From Corynebacterium marambiense (GTDB lineage Bacteria; Actinomycetota; Actinomycetes; Mycobacteriales; Mycobacteriaceae), in NCBI RefSeq assembly GCF_016342275.1, contig NZ_JAEIOT010000015.1, positions 124,001 through 188,000 of the forward strand: a DNA stretch of 64,000 bases, in the 5' to 3' direction. Shown in pieces: positions 1 to 8,223 of this stretch. Position numbers and translations under genes: made by a program. Position 1 is the stretch's first letter. Every line of letters begins with the position of its first letter. The notes under the pieces were generated by a model. That model was not told where the DNA came from and searched no databases. It was given only the letters and a program-made list of their open reading frames with translations.

Positions 1-604
1 ATTGATTCCCGGACAGGTCCGCGCAGAAAGCCGCGAGGTCAGCCCCATGGATCGGGTTCAGGCGCATATCGGGGTCAGGGGGAAGGATCACGAACCCTCT
101 CCGGGCGAGCGTCACGTAAGACGCCATGTCCGAGAAATATCCGGAGGGGTTGACGATCTGACCGCCCACCGATGAAGACTCCAGGGCTGCGGCGAAAGCT
201 GTCTTGGACCGGGCCACCAGTGACGTACCCCGCTCCACGCCGAGTACACCGACATAGAGCATCGACTCCACTCCAATCCGCTCCGCTTCCCGGAGAATCG
301 TCAGGTTGGCCCGGAAATCTACATCCCACGGGCTTGCCTTCTGCCGGGTCACACCGAGCGCAGAGAATACCCGCCTCGAACCGTCGAGAAGCCCCGTGAC
401 CTGGCCCGGTACGGTGACGTCCGCACGAACCAGTTCCGTGCCCGCACCGCACAGTGCGGGGGAACCGTGCGGGCCCGGTTGAGCAGAGCGGGTGAGATCG
501 CGCACCACGGCACGGACCCGGTGGCCGCGGGCGTCGAGTTCTGCGACGATATACCGCCCCAGGTATCCCGAGGCCCCCACGACGGTGATCGGGTGTTCGG
601 GCAT
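1..604 (-). CDS. NAD(P)H-binding NmrA-like protein (3' end missing)
   Basis: The reading frame starts at an ATG at 604 and stays open to the window edge, giving 201 codons without a stop. The N-terminus contains a Rossmann dinucleotide-binding pattern, GASGYLGRYIV, at about residues 8-18, followed by an extended Rossmann layout in which a YVGVLGVERG stretch stands where a catalytic Tyr region would lie. This resembles atypical short-chain dehydrogenases of the NmrA/NAD(P)H-binding type, which act as redox sensors, isomerases or epimerases. The substrate cannot be read from sequence. It is transcribed divergently from obg, and it occupies the place where rplU-rpmA usually precede obg. The C-terminus lies outside the window. 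Confidence 0.75.
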   Translation of the reverse strand, partial: MPEHPITVVGASGYLGRYIVAELDARGHRVRAVVRDLTRSAQPGPHGSPALCGAGTELVRADVTVPGQVTGLLDGSRRVFSALGVTRQKASPWDVDFRANLTILREAERIGVESMLYVGVLGVERGTSLVARSKTAFAAALESSSVGGQIVNPSGYFSDMASYVTLARRGFVILPPDPDMRLNPIHGADLAAFCADLSGNQ

Positions 605-932
605 GCGTTTCACTCCCGCTATCTGATTGATTATCCCGAGCCTAGATGAACGCCCCTGAGGAAGGAGTTCAGCGGGGAACCGCGCGGGGTCCCACCATTC
701 ATGTGCCGGTTCGTTCGGGTACTCCGGGCAGCCGGCCCGGTGACGACGACGGCCGGGCTCGTGGGTGTCACGCGGTATCGTCCGACCCTCCGCTCCTGTG
801 AGTTTCCGACTGTCAGACGCCGGTATTGTGCGGTCCCGGTGTCGGACGGTTTTCCCGGAGAGTAGGCCCTGAGCCGCATGTTCGGTAGGTTGGAGGGAGC
901 ATTTTTCTTCAACAAGAAAGCCTTTCAACGTA
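605..932. other. Divergent intergenic region upstream of obg
   Basis: This gap separates the divergent NmrA-like gene and obg. A possible obg -10 hexamer, TAGGTT, lies at 886-891, which would give a leader of about 35 nt. No strong Shine-Dalgarno sequence precedes obg; the purine run AAGAAAG at about 913-919 is the only candidate. A minus-strand open frame here shows no recognisable protein features, and I see no rpmA or rplU remnant. Confidence 0.45.
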
Positions 933-2447
933 ATGAGCAACCGTTTCGTGGACCGCGTGGTCCTGCATCTGTCCGCCGGCGACGGCGGGAACGGCTGCGC
1001 CTCCGTTCACCGTGAGAAGTTCAAGCCCCTCGGCGGCCCCGACGGTGGCAACGGTGGGCACGGCGGTGACATCATCCTCGAGGTGACGCCCCAGGTGCAC
1101 ACCCTCCTCGATTTCCACTTCCGCCCGCACATCAAGGCGTCCCGTGGTGGTAACGGCGCGGGTGATCATCGCAACGGCGCCCGAGGTGAGGACCTCGTCC
1201 TCGAGGTGCCCGCAGGCACCGTCGTGCTGAACGAGAAGGGCGAGGTCATGGCCGACCTCACCGCGAACGGGATGCGCTACATTGCGGCCCAGGGCGGGCA
1301 GGGCGGCCTCGGTAATGCCGCATTGGCATCCCGCGCGCGCAAGGCCCCCGGCTTCGCACTGAAGGGCGAACCCGGCGAGGAGCATGACGTCATCCTGGAA
1401 CTGAAGTCGATGGCCGACGTCGGTCTCGTCGGGTTCCCGTCCGCGGGTAAATCCTCACTGGTCAGCGTACTCAGTGCCGCGAAGCCGAAGATCGCGGATT
1501 ATCCCTTCACTACGTTGCGCCCGAACCTGGGTGTGGTGAACGTCGGGAACGGCACCTTCACCATCGCCGACGTACCGGGATTGATTCCGGGGGCGTCGAC
1601 AGGCAAAGGGCTTGGCCTGGACTTCCTCCGGCACATCGAACGGACGGCGGTGCTTGCGCACGTCGTGGATGCAGCGACCCTCGAACCGGGTCGAGACCCG
1701 GCGAGCGATATCGAGGCCCTCGAAGGGGAACTGGCGGCCTACGAGTCCGCGTTGGACAAGGACACCGGCCTCGGTGATCTGAAAGACCGGCCCCGCATCA
1801 TCATCCTCAATAAAGCTGACATTCCGGAGGCGGAGGAACTCGCTGAGTTCGTTCGCGCCGACCTGGAGGAACAATTCGGCTGGCCGGTGTTCATCATCTC
1901 CGCCGTGGCGCAGAAGGGCCTCGACCCCCTGAAGTACAAGCTGATGGAGATGGTGGAGACCCACCGCAGGGAGAATCCGATCGCCGAATCGGACGCGCGG
2001 ACCATCGTGCGTCCGAAGCCCGTCGACGCGAAGGGCAAGACCCGGGACTTCGTCATCGAGGCTGATCCGGCGGAGGAGGGCGCGTTCCTCGTTCGCGGTG
2101 AGAAGCCCGAACGCTGGATCCGGCAGACCGATTTCGAGAACGACGAGGCGGTCGGCTTCCTCGGGGACAGGCTGGCGAAGCTCGGCGTCGAGGATGCGCT
2201 GTTCAAGGCCGGAGCCAAAGCGGGCTGCACCGTGACCATCGGTGAGCTTTCCTTCGAGTGGGAGCCGATGACCGCCGCTGGTGTGGACCTGACCCCGACC
2301 GGCCGCGGTACGGACGGCCGACTCGAGCAGACCGGCCGCGTGTCCGCCGCGGAGCGCAAGCGCGCGTCCCAGGTGCGCCGTGGTCTCATCGACGAGTTCG
2401 ATTTCGGCGACGGCGAAGAAGCCGACCGGGAGCGCTGGCAGGGCTGA
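933..2447 (+). CDS. obg: Obg family GTPase ObgE/CgtA
   Basis: Obg is an essential GTPase that binds the 50S ribosomal subunit and links ribosome assembly to the stringent response. The 504-residue protein has all three parts of the family. The glycine-rich Obg fold occupies residues 1-160 ([16 protein letters not shown]). The G domain has its P-loop GFPSAGKSS at 167-175, switch II DVPG at 213-216 and an NKAD motif in its second half. A C-terminal OCT domain ends in a charged tail. The start is fixed by the conserved N-terminus, [18 protein letters not shown]. Length matches corynebacterial homologues. proB follows 91 bp downstream with what looks like its own promoter. Confidence 0.97.
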   Translation: MSNRFVDRVVLHLSAGDGGNGCASVHREKFKPLGGPDGGNGGHGGDIILEVTPQVHTLLDFHFRPHIKASRGGNGAGDHRNGARGEDLVLEVPAGTVVLNEKGEVMADLTANGMRYIAAQGGQGGLGNAALASRARKAPGFALKGEPGEEHDVILELKSMADVGLVGFPSAGKSSLVSVLSAAKPKIADYPFTTLRPNLGVVNVGNGTFTIADVPGLIPGASTGKGLGLDFLRHIERTAVLAHVVDAATLEPGRDPASDIEALEGELAAYESALDKDTGLGDLKDRPRIIILNKADIPEAEELAEFVRADLEEQFGWPVFIISAVAQKGLDPLKYKLMEMVETHRRENPIAESDARTIVRPKPVDAKGKTRDFVIEADPAEEGAFLVRGEKPERWIRQTDFENDEAVGFLGDRLAKLGVEDALFKAGAKAGCTVTIGELSFEWEPMTAAGVDLTPTGRGTDGRLEQTGRVSAAERKRASQVRRGLIDEFDFGDGEEADRERWQG

Positions 2448-2526
2448 TCCACTGCTTGTCGACGCCTGTCTCTCCCGGAAGTTCCTTTCGGCGGGGCGGG
2501 CGTCCGTTGTATCCGGGTGCTGGTTC

Positions 2527-2539
2527 TAGACTGTCCACA
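2527..2539 (+). promoter_or_regulatory. Putative leaderless promoter of proB
   Basis: A -10 hexamer TAGACT at 2527-2532 lies six bases before the proB ATG at 2539, so transcription would start on or next to the start codon. No Shine-Dalgarno sequence is present, which fits a leaderless mRNA. A TTGTAT at 2507-2512 is a possible -35, but the spacer is short. Confidence 0.45.
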
Positions 2540-3690
2540 TGACGAGGACTCCCGTTTCCCCGACCCGACCCGATGCTGAGACCGCACTGCGGGCGCGGAT
2601 CACCGCGGCCCGCCGCGTCGTGGTCAAGATCGGTTCATCATCTCTGACCGGTGCAGACAATCGGGTGGATCCGGCTGCCATCGACCGCATCGTCGATGCG
2701 GTGCAGACACGGCAGGGCGCGGGAACCCACGTGATCATCGTGTCCTCCGGTGCGGTGGCATCCGGGATGGGACCGTTGAATCTCACTGAACGTCCCACCG
2801 ACCTCGCGGCGAAGCAGGCTGTCGCGGCTGTCGGGCAGGTGTATCTCGCCCACGAGTGGGGCAGATCCTTCGCCCGCTACGGGCGCCCGACCGCGCAGGT
2901 ACTGCTCACCGCTTCGGACGCAGGGCGGCGGGACCGGACGCGGAATGCACAGCGCACACTGGACAAGCTGCGTCAGCTCGGGGTGACACCCATCGTGAAT
3001 GAGAATGACACCGTGGCCCACTCCGAGATGCGCTTCGGGGACAATGACCGGCTGGCTGCAATCGTCGCGCACCTCGCCGGTGCGGAGGCACTCTACCTGC
3101 TGTCCGACGTGGACGGCCTGTATGACCGCAACCCGGTCGACCCGGAGGCCCGTTTCATCGGTGAGGTCCGGGACGGAAACGATCTACGGGATGTCGTCGC
3201 GGGTGACGGCGGCAGAGTGGGCACCGGGGGCATGGCGTCGAAGGTGTCGGCCGCACGTCTCGCGTCCCGGTGCGGTGTCCCCGTGTTGCTGACCTCCGCG
3301 GTGCAGATCGGTGAAGCCCTGGACTCCGGGCACGTGGGGACGGTGTTCCACCCGAAGACGACACGGATCTCGGCGTGGAAGTTTTGGGCGCTCTACGCCG
3401 CAGACAGTGCCGGTACTCTGCGCATCGACGCGGGTGCTGTGCGCGCGGTGACCGCTGGGGGTAACTCCCTCCTGGCGGTCGGCATCACGAGCATCGACGG
3501 AGAGTTCCACTCAGGTGACATCGTTGACATCGTCGGCCCCGATGGGGAGATCATTGGTCGAGGTGAAGTCGCCTATGATGCCCACACCCTCGCCCCGATG
3601 CTGGGGAAACAGACCTCTGAACTTCCGGAGGGGATGCATCGCCCCGTGGTGCACGCCGACTACCTGTCGGACTACGCGTCGAGGGCGTGA
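2539..3690 (+). CDS. proB: Glutamate 5-kinase
   Basis: ProB phosphorylates the gamma-carboxyl of glutamate, the first and feedback-regulated step of proline synthesis. The 383-residue protein starts its kinase domain with [11 protein letters not shown] at about residue 28. It has the SSGAVASGM loop, the VNENDTV substrate loop and the LLSDVDGLY segment of amino-acid kinases. The last 90 or so residues form a PUA domain ([18 protein letters not shown] onward). The start was chosen because the kinase strand follows a short tail and the -10 hexamer abuts this ATG. proA, for the next enzymatic step, lies 7.7 kb downstream beyond unkdh and addBA. Confidence 0.97.
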   Translation: MTRTPVSPTRPDAETALRARITAARRVVVKIGSSSLTGADNRVDPAAIDRIVDAVQTRQGAGTHVIIVSSGAVASGMGPLNLTERPTDLAAKQAVAAVGQVYLAHEWGRSFARYGRPTAQVLLTASDAGRRDRTRNAQRTLDKLRQLGVTPIVNENDTVAHSEMRFGDNDRLAAIVAHLAGAEALYLLSDVDGLYDRNPVDPEARFIGEVRDGNDLRDVVAGDGGRVGTGGMASKVSAARLASRCGVPVLLTSAVQIGEALDSGHVGTVFHPKTTRISAWKFWALYAADSAGTLRIDAGAVRAVTAGGNSLLAVGITSIDGEFHSGDIVDIVGPDGEIIGRGEVAYDAHTLAPMLGKQTSELPEGMHRPVVHADYLSDYASRA

Positions 3691-3826
3691 ACCGGTGTCG
3701 GGCCACCACACACAGGGACTGGTTCCTCACATGCTCCCCACCACCCGGGGAGTTGGCGATCAATCCCGATCGGGTGGCGTTGCCGACGGGAAACGGAAAC
3801 GCGCACCTGCTGCCCGGGTGGACGGC

Positions 3827-3832
3827 TAGGTT
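3827..3832 (+). promoter_or_regulatory. Putative -10 of unkdh
   Basis: TAGGTT at 3827-3832 is followed by about 57 bases of leader before the unkdh ATG. It is the same hexamer seen upstream of obg. No convincing -35 is visible. The rest of the 206-bp gap after proB shows no gene. Confidence 0.35.
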
Positions 3833-3896
3833 GGAGCGACAACAGATGATTCAATGCCGCGCCGGGTGCGTTCGAGCGCGGGAAAGGAACGGCCAG

Positions 3897-4811
3897 ATGA
3901 AGTACGTCATGCAGACCCGGGAGTGGGACAGCATCGTGGATGCGCTGTCCGGTCGCGGTCACGAGCGGGTGGAGAAACTGGAGGACGCCGATTTTCTCGT
4001 ATTCAACGGTGTGCCCGGTGAGTTCCCGGAGTCCCTGCCGGACAACATCCGTTTCGTCCAGTTGTGTCTGGCCGGGATCGACGCCTTTTTCGAAGCCGGG
4101 TATATCGATGCTTCCCGACGGTGGGCGAATGCTTCCGGGGTGTACGGTCGCCCGGTGGCGGAGTCTGCGGTGGCGTTGCTGCTCTCCGCGCTGCACATGC
4201 ATGTGCAGGTGGCCCGTGAGCGTTCTTTCGACACTGCGCCTGCGGTGCATGAGGGGACTGGTTGGTTGTTTGGCTCGACCGTCGCGGTGATCGGCGCGGG
4301 TGGGATCGGCCGTGACCTGATCCCCATGCTCGCTGGGTTTGGTTGCGAGGTCATCGCGGTGAACAATTCCGGTCGCCCGGTTGAGGGCGCTGTCGAGACC
4401 GTCACCGCGCAGCACACCGAGGATGTGTTGCGTCGGGCGGATCACGTGATTCTGGCTGCGCCGCTGACGGAGGACACTCGCGGGATGATCAACACCCGGA
4501 CACTTGGCCTGATGAAGGACACGGCGGTGCTGGTCAACGTGGGTCGTGGCCCGTTGGTGGTCACCGATGACCTGGTGGAGGCTTTGCGGCGGGGACAGCT
4601 CCGGGCGGCAGGGTTGGATGTCACGGATCCGGAGCCGCTGCCCGACGATCATCCGCTGTGGGGTCTGGACAATGTGGTGATCACCCCGCACACGGCGAAC
4701 ACCTTCGAGAGCATGCAGCGCCTGATGCCGGACGCTGTGTTAGCGAATCTGGATGCACTGGAAGCTGGGGACCGGATGCCGACTGAGGTGGACCCGAAAC
4801 AGGGGTACTGA
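3897..4811 (+). CDS. unkdh: D-isomer specific 2-hydroxyacid dehydrogenase family protein
   Basis: This is an NAD(P)-dependent oxidoreductase of the D-2-hydroxyacid dehydrogenase family, of unknown substrate. In Corynebacterium glutamicum a gene called unkdh lies between proB and proA, and this is its positional and structural equivalent. The cofactor-binding motif is VIGAGGIGRDL. The catalytic Arg is in VNVGRGPLV, the Glu in VTDPEPLP and the His in ITPHTAN, so the active site is complete. I placed the start at 3897 because GGAAAGGAAC lies seven bases upstream; the frame opens 70 codons earlier, but that extension is not conserved-looking. The product is 304 residues. Confidence 0.92.
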   Translation: MKYVMQTREWDSIVDALSGRGHERVEKLEDADFLVFNGVPGEFPESLPDNIRFVQLCLAGIDAFFEAGYIDASRRWANASGVYGRPVAESAVALLLSALHMHVQVARERSFDTAPAVHEGTGWLFGSTVAVIGAGGIGRDLIPMLAGFGCEVIAVNNSGRPVEGAVETVTAQHTEDVLRRADHVILAAPLTEDTRGMINTRTLGLMKDTAVLVNVGRGPLVVTDDLVEALRRGQLRAAGLDVTDPEPLPDDHPLWGLDNVVITPHTANTFESMQRLMPDAVLANLDALEAGDRMPTEVDPKQGY

Positions 4812-4829
4812 TTTGCCCCGGGTTCCGGT

Positions 4830-7800
4830 TCACTCGGCGACTGGTGCGCGGTGCCTGGTGATGATCTCGGGGTGGCCTTTTCGGGCCACCGCCAGTTCCA
4901 GGCGGGTCACGGGTGATCCCAGTTGGTCGCCGATGAGGTGTGCGTAGAGCGCCAGTTGCCGGAAGTACTCGTCGACGGTGGTGGCGCTGAGCCCGGCGTC
5001 GGTCTTGTAGTCGAGGATCACCCAGCCGTCATCGTCACGGTAGAGCAGGTCGATGATGCCGTCGACGGTGATGCCACCCACGCGCCCGGCAACCGGCAAC
5101 TCCCTGTGGTGCTCCCCGGCGAGCGCGCGCTGGATCAGCGGTGAGGAGAGAAAACTCTCCGCCGCCGCGCGAACGGAGGCGGCCTGTTGTCGGGGAAGTC
5201 CGGTGAGTCGGGCGGCAGCGGCGGCGAGTTCGCGGGTTTCTCCGGGGTCGGTGATACGTTCCATGACCCGGTGCACCGCTGTCCCGAATGCGGTTCCGTG
5301 GTCCTTTGACACCGGTGCCCCGGCGAGCCGGAACCCGGTGGTGGGTGGATAGTCGTCAGGGAGATCGGTGAAAGCGGGGTCGCCGTGTGCGAGCCTGGTT
5401 ACGGCTGCCCTGCCGGGGCGGCTCGTTGCGGCCGACATGGCGGCGTTCACCTCCTGCGTACTCCGTACGAGGTCGTCCGGAGTCTGGGTGGAGGTACCTC
5501 CCGGGGCGGGAGCGGGAGCGATGTCCGCGAGACGGGGGAACGTCACTTTCCCGGGGTCAAGGAGATTGTGAAGGAGGTATCCGGAACAGTTCGAGTACGC
5601 TCTCCCGGCCTTCGTCAGCTTCGGCTCCATGGGGATGACGAGCACTGATTCGGCGCGGGTTGCCGCGACGTAGAGCAGGCGGATCCACTCGGACTCTGAT
5701 GCGGTCTTCTCATTCTGCGACCAGGTTTCCCAGTCAGCGGTACGGAGTTCGGGGCAGGTGGCACTCAATCGCATCGCCACTCTTCCTGATTCATCCCGGT
5801 TCAATCCGATCTCGGGGGTGTGGTTGCGTTTCTGTCCGCTGAGCCCGGCGAGGATCACCATCGGGAATTCTCGGCCCTTCGCGCCGTGCACGGTGAGCAC
5901 CCGGACAGCGTCGACGTCCCCGGTGTCGTCGATGACGGGTTCCGCCATCCGGGAAGTGGTGACGGCTTGGGTGTCGGCCCATTCGAGGTAGCTGCGGAGA
6001 TCGCCGCCGACCTCCTGGTCGTAGTCGTGGGCGTTGTCCCGGACGGTCCGTATCCGGTGGAGAGCCGGGGTCGGATCGGGGTGGACGGCGGCGGCGACGG
6101 CGTCCATGTTCAGCGCATTGATGGTCACGGCGACGGCCCGACCGACGGGGACCCCGGTGGTTGCGGTGGCGAGTGCTCCGAGCAGGGTGAGGCCTGCGGC
6201 CACCGGTGATGGAGCGATTGGGTTGTCCACGTCGTCGGTGCGGTGGTGGGGGAAGAAGCGGTTCCCGTCGTCCCGCCACCGGACGAGATCATTGTCGGAG
6301 CATCCGATGAGACTGGTGCGCAGGGCCGCTGCGACGGTGAATTCATCCACCGGGTCGGCGATAGCCCGCAGCACCGTGTGCAGGTCGACGATTTCGGTGC
6401 CCTGGTAGACGAGGGAGGAGTTTTCACTGATGTAGGGGATCCCCGCGTCCCGGAGCGCGGACATCGTCGCGCGGGCGGCCTTGTGTGTCACGGCCAGTAC
6501 CGCGATGTCGCGCAGTCGGAGGGGAGTCGGTTCGGGCTGTCTGCTGCCCCTCGGGTGGTGAAGCCACTGGCCGACGAGTGCGGCACGGATGGCGGCGACG
6601 ATGTCCGTGTTCTCCGCTTCCTCGGGGGTCAGTTCGTCGGCGTTGTCGCGGTTGTTGTTCATCACGACGACGCCACAGTTCCCGGTGGGGGCGTCGGGGC
6701 GTGGACTCAGTTCCGCGAAGGGGACGGGGGGCCGGGTGTCGTCGGTGGTGTCGTCGTCCGCGAACAGTTCGCCGAAGATGTTGTTGACCCAGGTAATGAC
6801 GGGTGCGGTGGAACGGAAGTTGGTGGTGAGTTCGACGAGTTCCGGCTGCCCGGGGGCTCCCGTCGGTCGGGCCGCCAGGTATGAGTCAATGTCGGCGCGC
6901 CGGAAACGGTAGATTGACTGTTTCGGGTCACCGACTGTGAACAGACGTCCGGGGTGTGGCTCGTCACCGTTACCGGCGATCGCCGTGATGATTCGGAGTT
7001 GCGCGGGGTCGGTGTCCTGGAACTCGTCGATCAACAGATGCGTGAAACGCCGGTGGAGTTCGTTTCGGACGACCTCGCGGGTTTCTGCGGCGATGTCCTG
7101 GACGTTTACCGGTGGCGGGGTGAGCAGACGGTCGGCGACGTAGATCAGGTCGTGGTAATCGAGGGTGCCACCGTTGATCCGACGTTGCGCCGCGGCGAGG
7201 ACGTGGCACGCCATGACGTGTCGCAGAACGTTCACGTGGAAGGCAGGTTCCGCATTGTATCTGGCTGCCCAATCGTCGCCGATGGCCTGGAATCGGTCCT
7301 TGGCGTCATCGATGGGGATGTCCCAGTCGGCCTTCCGTCCGCCACGCCCGCAGGAGAATGACGGTGGTTTCAGTGACTCGGGGGCAGGGTGGGCGTGGGC
7401 GAGAAGTTCCTCCGCGTTGTTGATGCAGGAAGCCACGGTGAGGGCGAACTTGTCTTCGGTGTTCGTACAGTTCCGGAGGAGTTCGCGGAGACGCCGGAGG
7501 TAGTCGTCGATGTCATGTGTGGTGATCGGTTCCGGTCGGACGAGGGGAGCAGCGATGGTCGGACCGAGGTCTCCCCAGTGCTCGTCCATCCACCGGATGC
7601 GGTCCCGCACCGTGTTCAACCAGTCCCCGTGCGTCGAGAGTGCAGTGAGGCTCTCGGCGAATTGTTCCCCTCGTACGCGGCAGTTCGGCAACCCCGTGAG
7701 GTCCGGTGCGGCCCCGGTGATCGTGTCGTCGCAGAGGGTGAGAAATTCGGCGGCGAGATCATCGGAGGCGAGCAGACTGGTGAAGTCGGATGCGACCTTG

Positions 7801-8219
7801 ATGATTGGTGGAACCCCTGCCTCGAGCGGGTGCAGGGTGATGATGCGCAGGCAGAATGCGTGCAGTGTCTCGATGGCCGCGGCCGGGAGTTGTTCGAGCG
7901 CGGCCTGGGCGTTGCGGCGGGCGGTGTCGGTGTCGGTAAAGGAGCGGACCGCGATACCTGAATCGTGTACGCCTGTCCCGGCGATGGCCTCAAGTGCGGA
8001 GCGGAGACGTTCTGCCAGTTCACCGGCGGCTTTCTCCGTGAAGGTGATTGCCGCGATGTTATTGACGGGGACGCCTTCTTCGACGATGAGGGTGATGAGG
8101 CGCTGGACGAGGAGGTGGGTCTTCCCCGATCCGGCGCCGGCCTCGACGAAGAGGTTGATGCCGGTTGCGGTGGTGATCGTCCGACGTGCTGCGTCGTCGT
8201 GAAGCGTGGGTGTGGTCAT
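4830..8219 (-). CDS. addA: UvrD-family helicase/nuclease, AddA-like
   Basis: This 1129-residue protein is the motor subunit of an AddAB-type helicase-nuclease that resects double-strand breaks for homologous recombination. It has superfamily 1 helicase motifs in order: P-loop EAGAGSGKT (26-34), ITFTEKAAGEL, Walker B LLIDEFQD (395-402), GDPKQSIYRFRRAD, a TNFRS motif and VLTVHGAKGREF. The C-terminal domain begins near GTAVHRVMERI and ends in a RecB-type nuclease with the residues IIDLLYRDDDG and ILDYKTDA, so the PD-(D/E)XK site looks intact. The start is four bases after the addB stop, implying coupled translation. It lies opposite to the flanking proB-unkdh and proA genes. Confidence 0.9.
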   Translation of the reverse strand: MTTPTLHDDAARRTITTATGINLFVEAGAGSGKTHLLVQRLITLIVEEGVPVNNIAAITFTEKAAGELAERLRSALEAIAGTGVHDSGIAVRSFTDTDTARRNAQAALEQLPAAAIETLHAFCLRIITLHPLEAGVPPIIKVASDFTSLLASDDLAAEFLTLCDDTITGAAPDLTGLPNCRVRGEQFAESLTALSTHGDWLNTVRDRIRWMDEHWGDLGPTIAAPLVRPEPITTHDIDDYLRRLRELLRNCTNTEDKFALTVASCINNAEELLAHAHPAPESLKPPSFSCGRGGRKADWDIPIDDAKDRFQAIGDDWAARYNAEPAFHVNVLRHVMACHVLAAAQRRINGGTLDYHDLIYVADRLLTPPPVNVQDIAAETREVVRNELHRRFTHLLIDEFQDTDPAQLRIITAIAGNGDEPHPGRLFTVGDPKQSIYRFRRADIDSYLAARPTGAPGQPELVELTTNFRSTAPVITWVNNIFGELFADDDTTDDTRPPVPFAELSPRPDAPTGNCGVVVMNNNRDNADELTPEEAENTDIVAAIRAALVGQWLHHPRGSRQPEPTPLRLRDIAVLAVTHKAARATMSALRDAGIPYISENSSLVYQGTEIVDLHTVLRAIADPVDEFTVAAALRTSLIGCSDNDLVRWRDDGNRFFPHHRTDDVDNPIAPSPVAAGLTLLGALATATTGVPVGRAVAVTINALNMDAVAAAVHPDPTPALHRIRTVRDNAHDYDQEVGGDLRSYLEWADTQAVTTSRMAEPVIDDTGDVDAVRVLTVHGAKGREFPMVILAGLSGQKRNHTPEIGLNRDESGRVAMRLSATCPELRTADWETWSQNEKTASESEWIRLLYVAATRAESVLVIPMEPKLTKAGRAYSNCSGYLLHNLLDPGKVTFPRLADIAPAPAPGGTSTQTPDDLVRSTQEVNAAMSAATSRPGRAAVTRLAHGDPAFTDLPDDYPPTTGFRLAGAPVSKDHGTAFGTAVHRVMERITDPGETRELAAAAARLTGLPRQQAASVRAAAESFLSSPLIQRALAGEHHRELPVAGRVGGITVDGIIDLLYRDDDGWVILDYKTDAGLSATTVDEYFRQLALYAHLIGDQLGSPVTRLELAVARKGHPEIITRHRAPVAE

Positions 8220-8223
8220 CGGG

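Noticed and set aside
631-915. 94-codon minus-strand frame between the NmrA-like gene and obg
   Set aside because: No ribosome-binding site, no recognisable motif, and it covers the obg promoter region.
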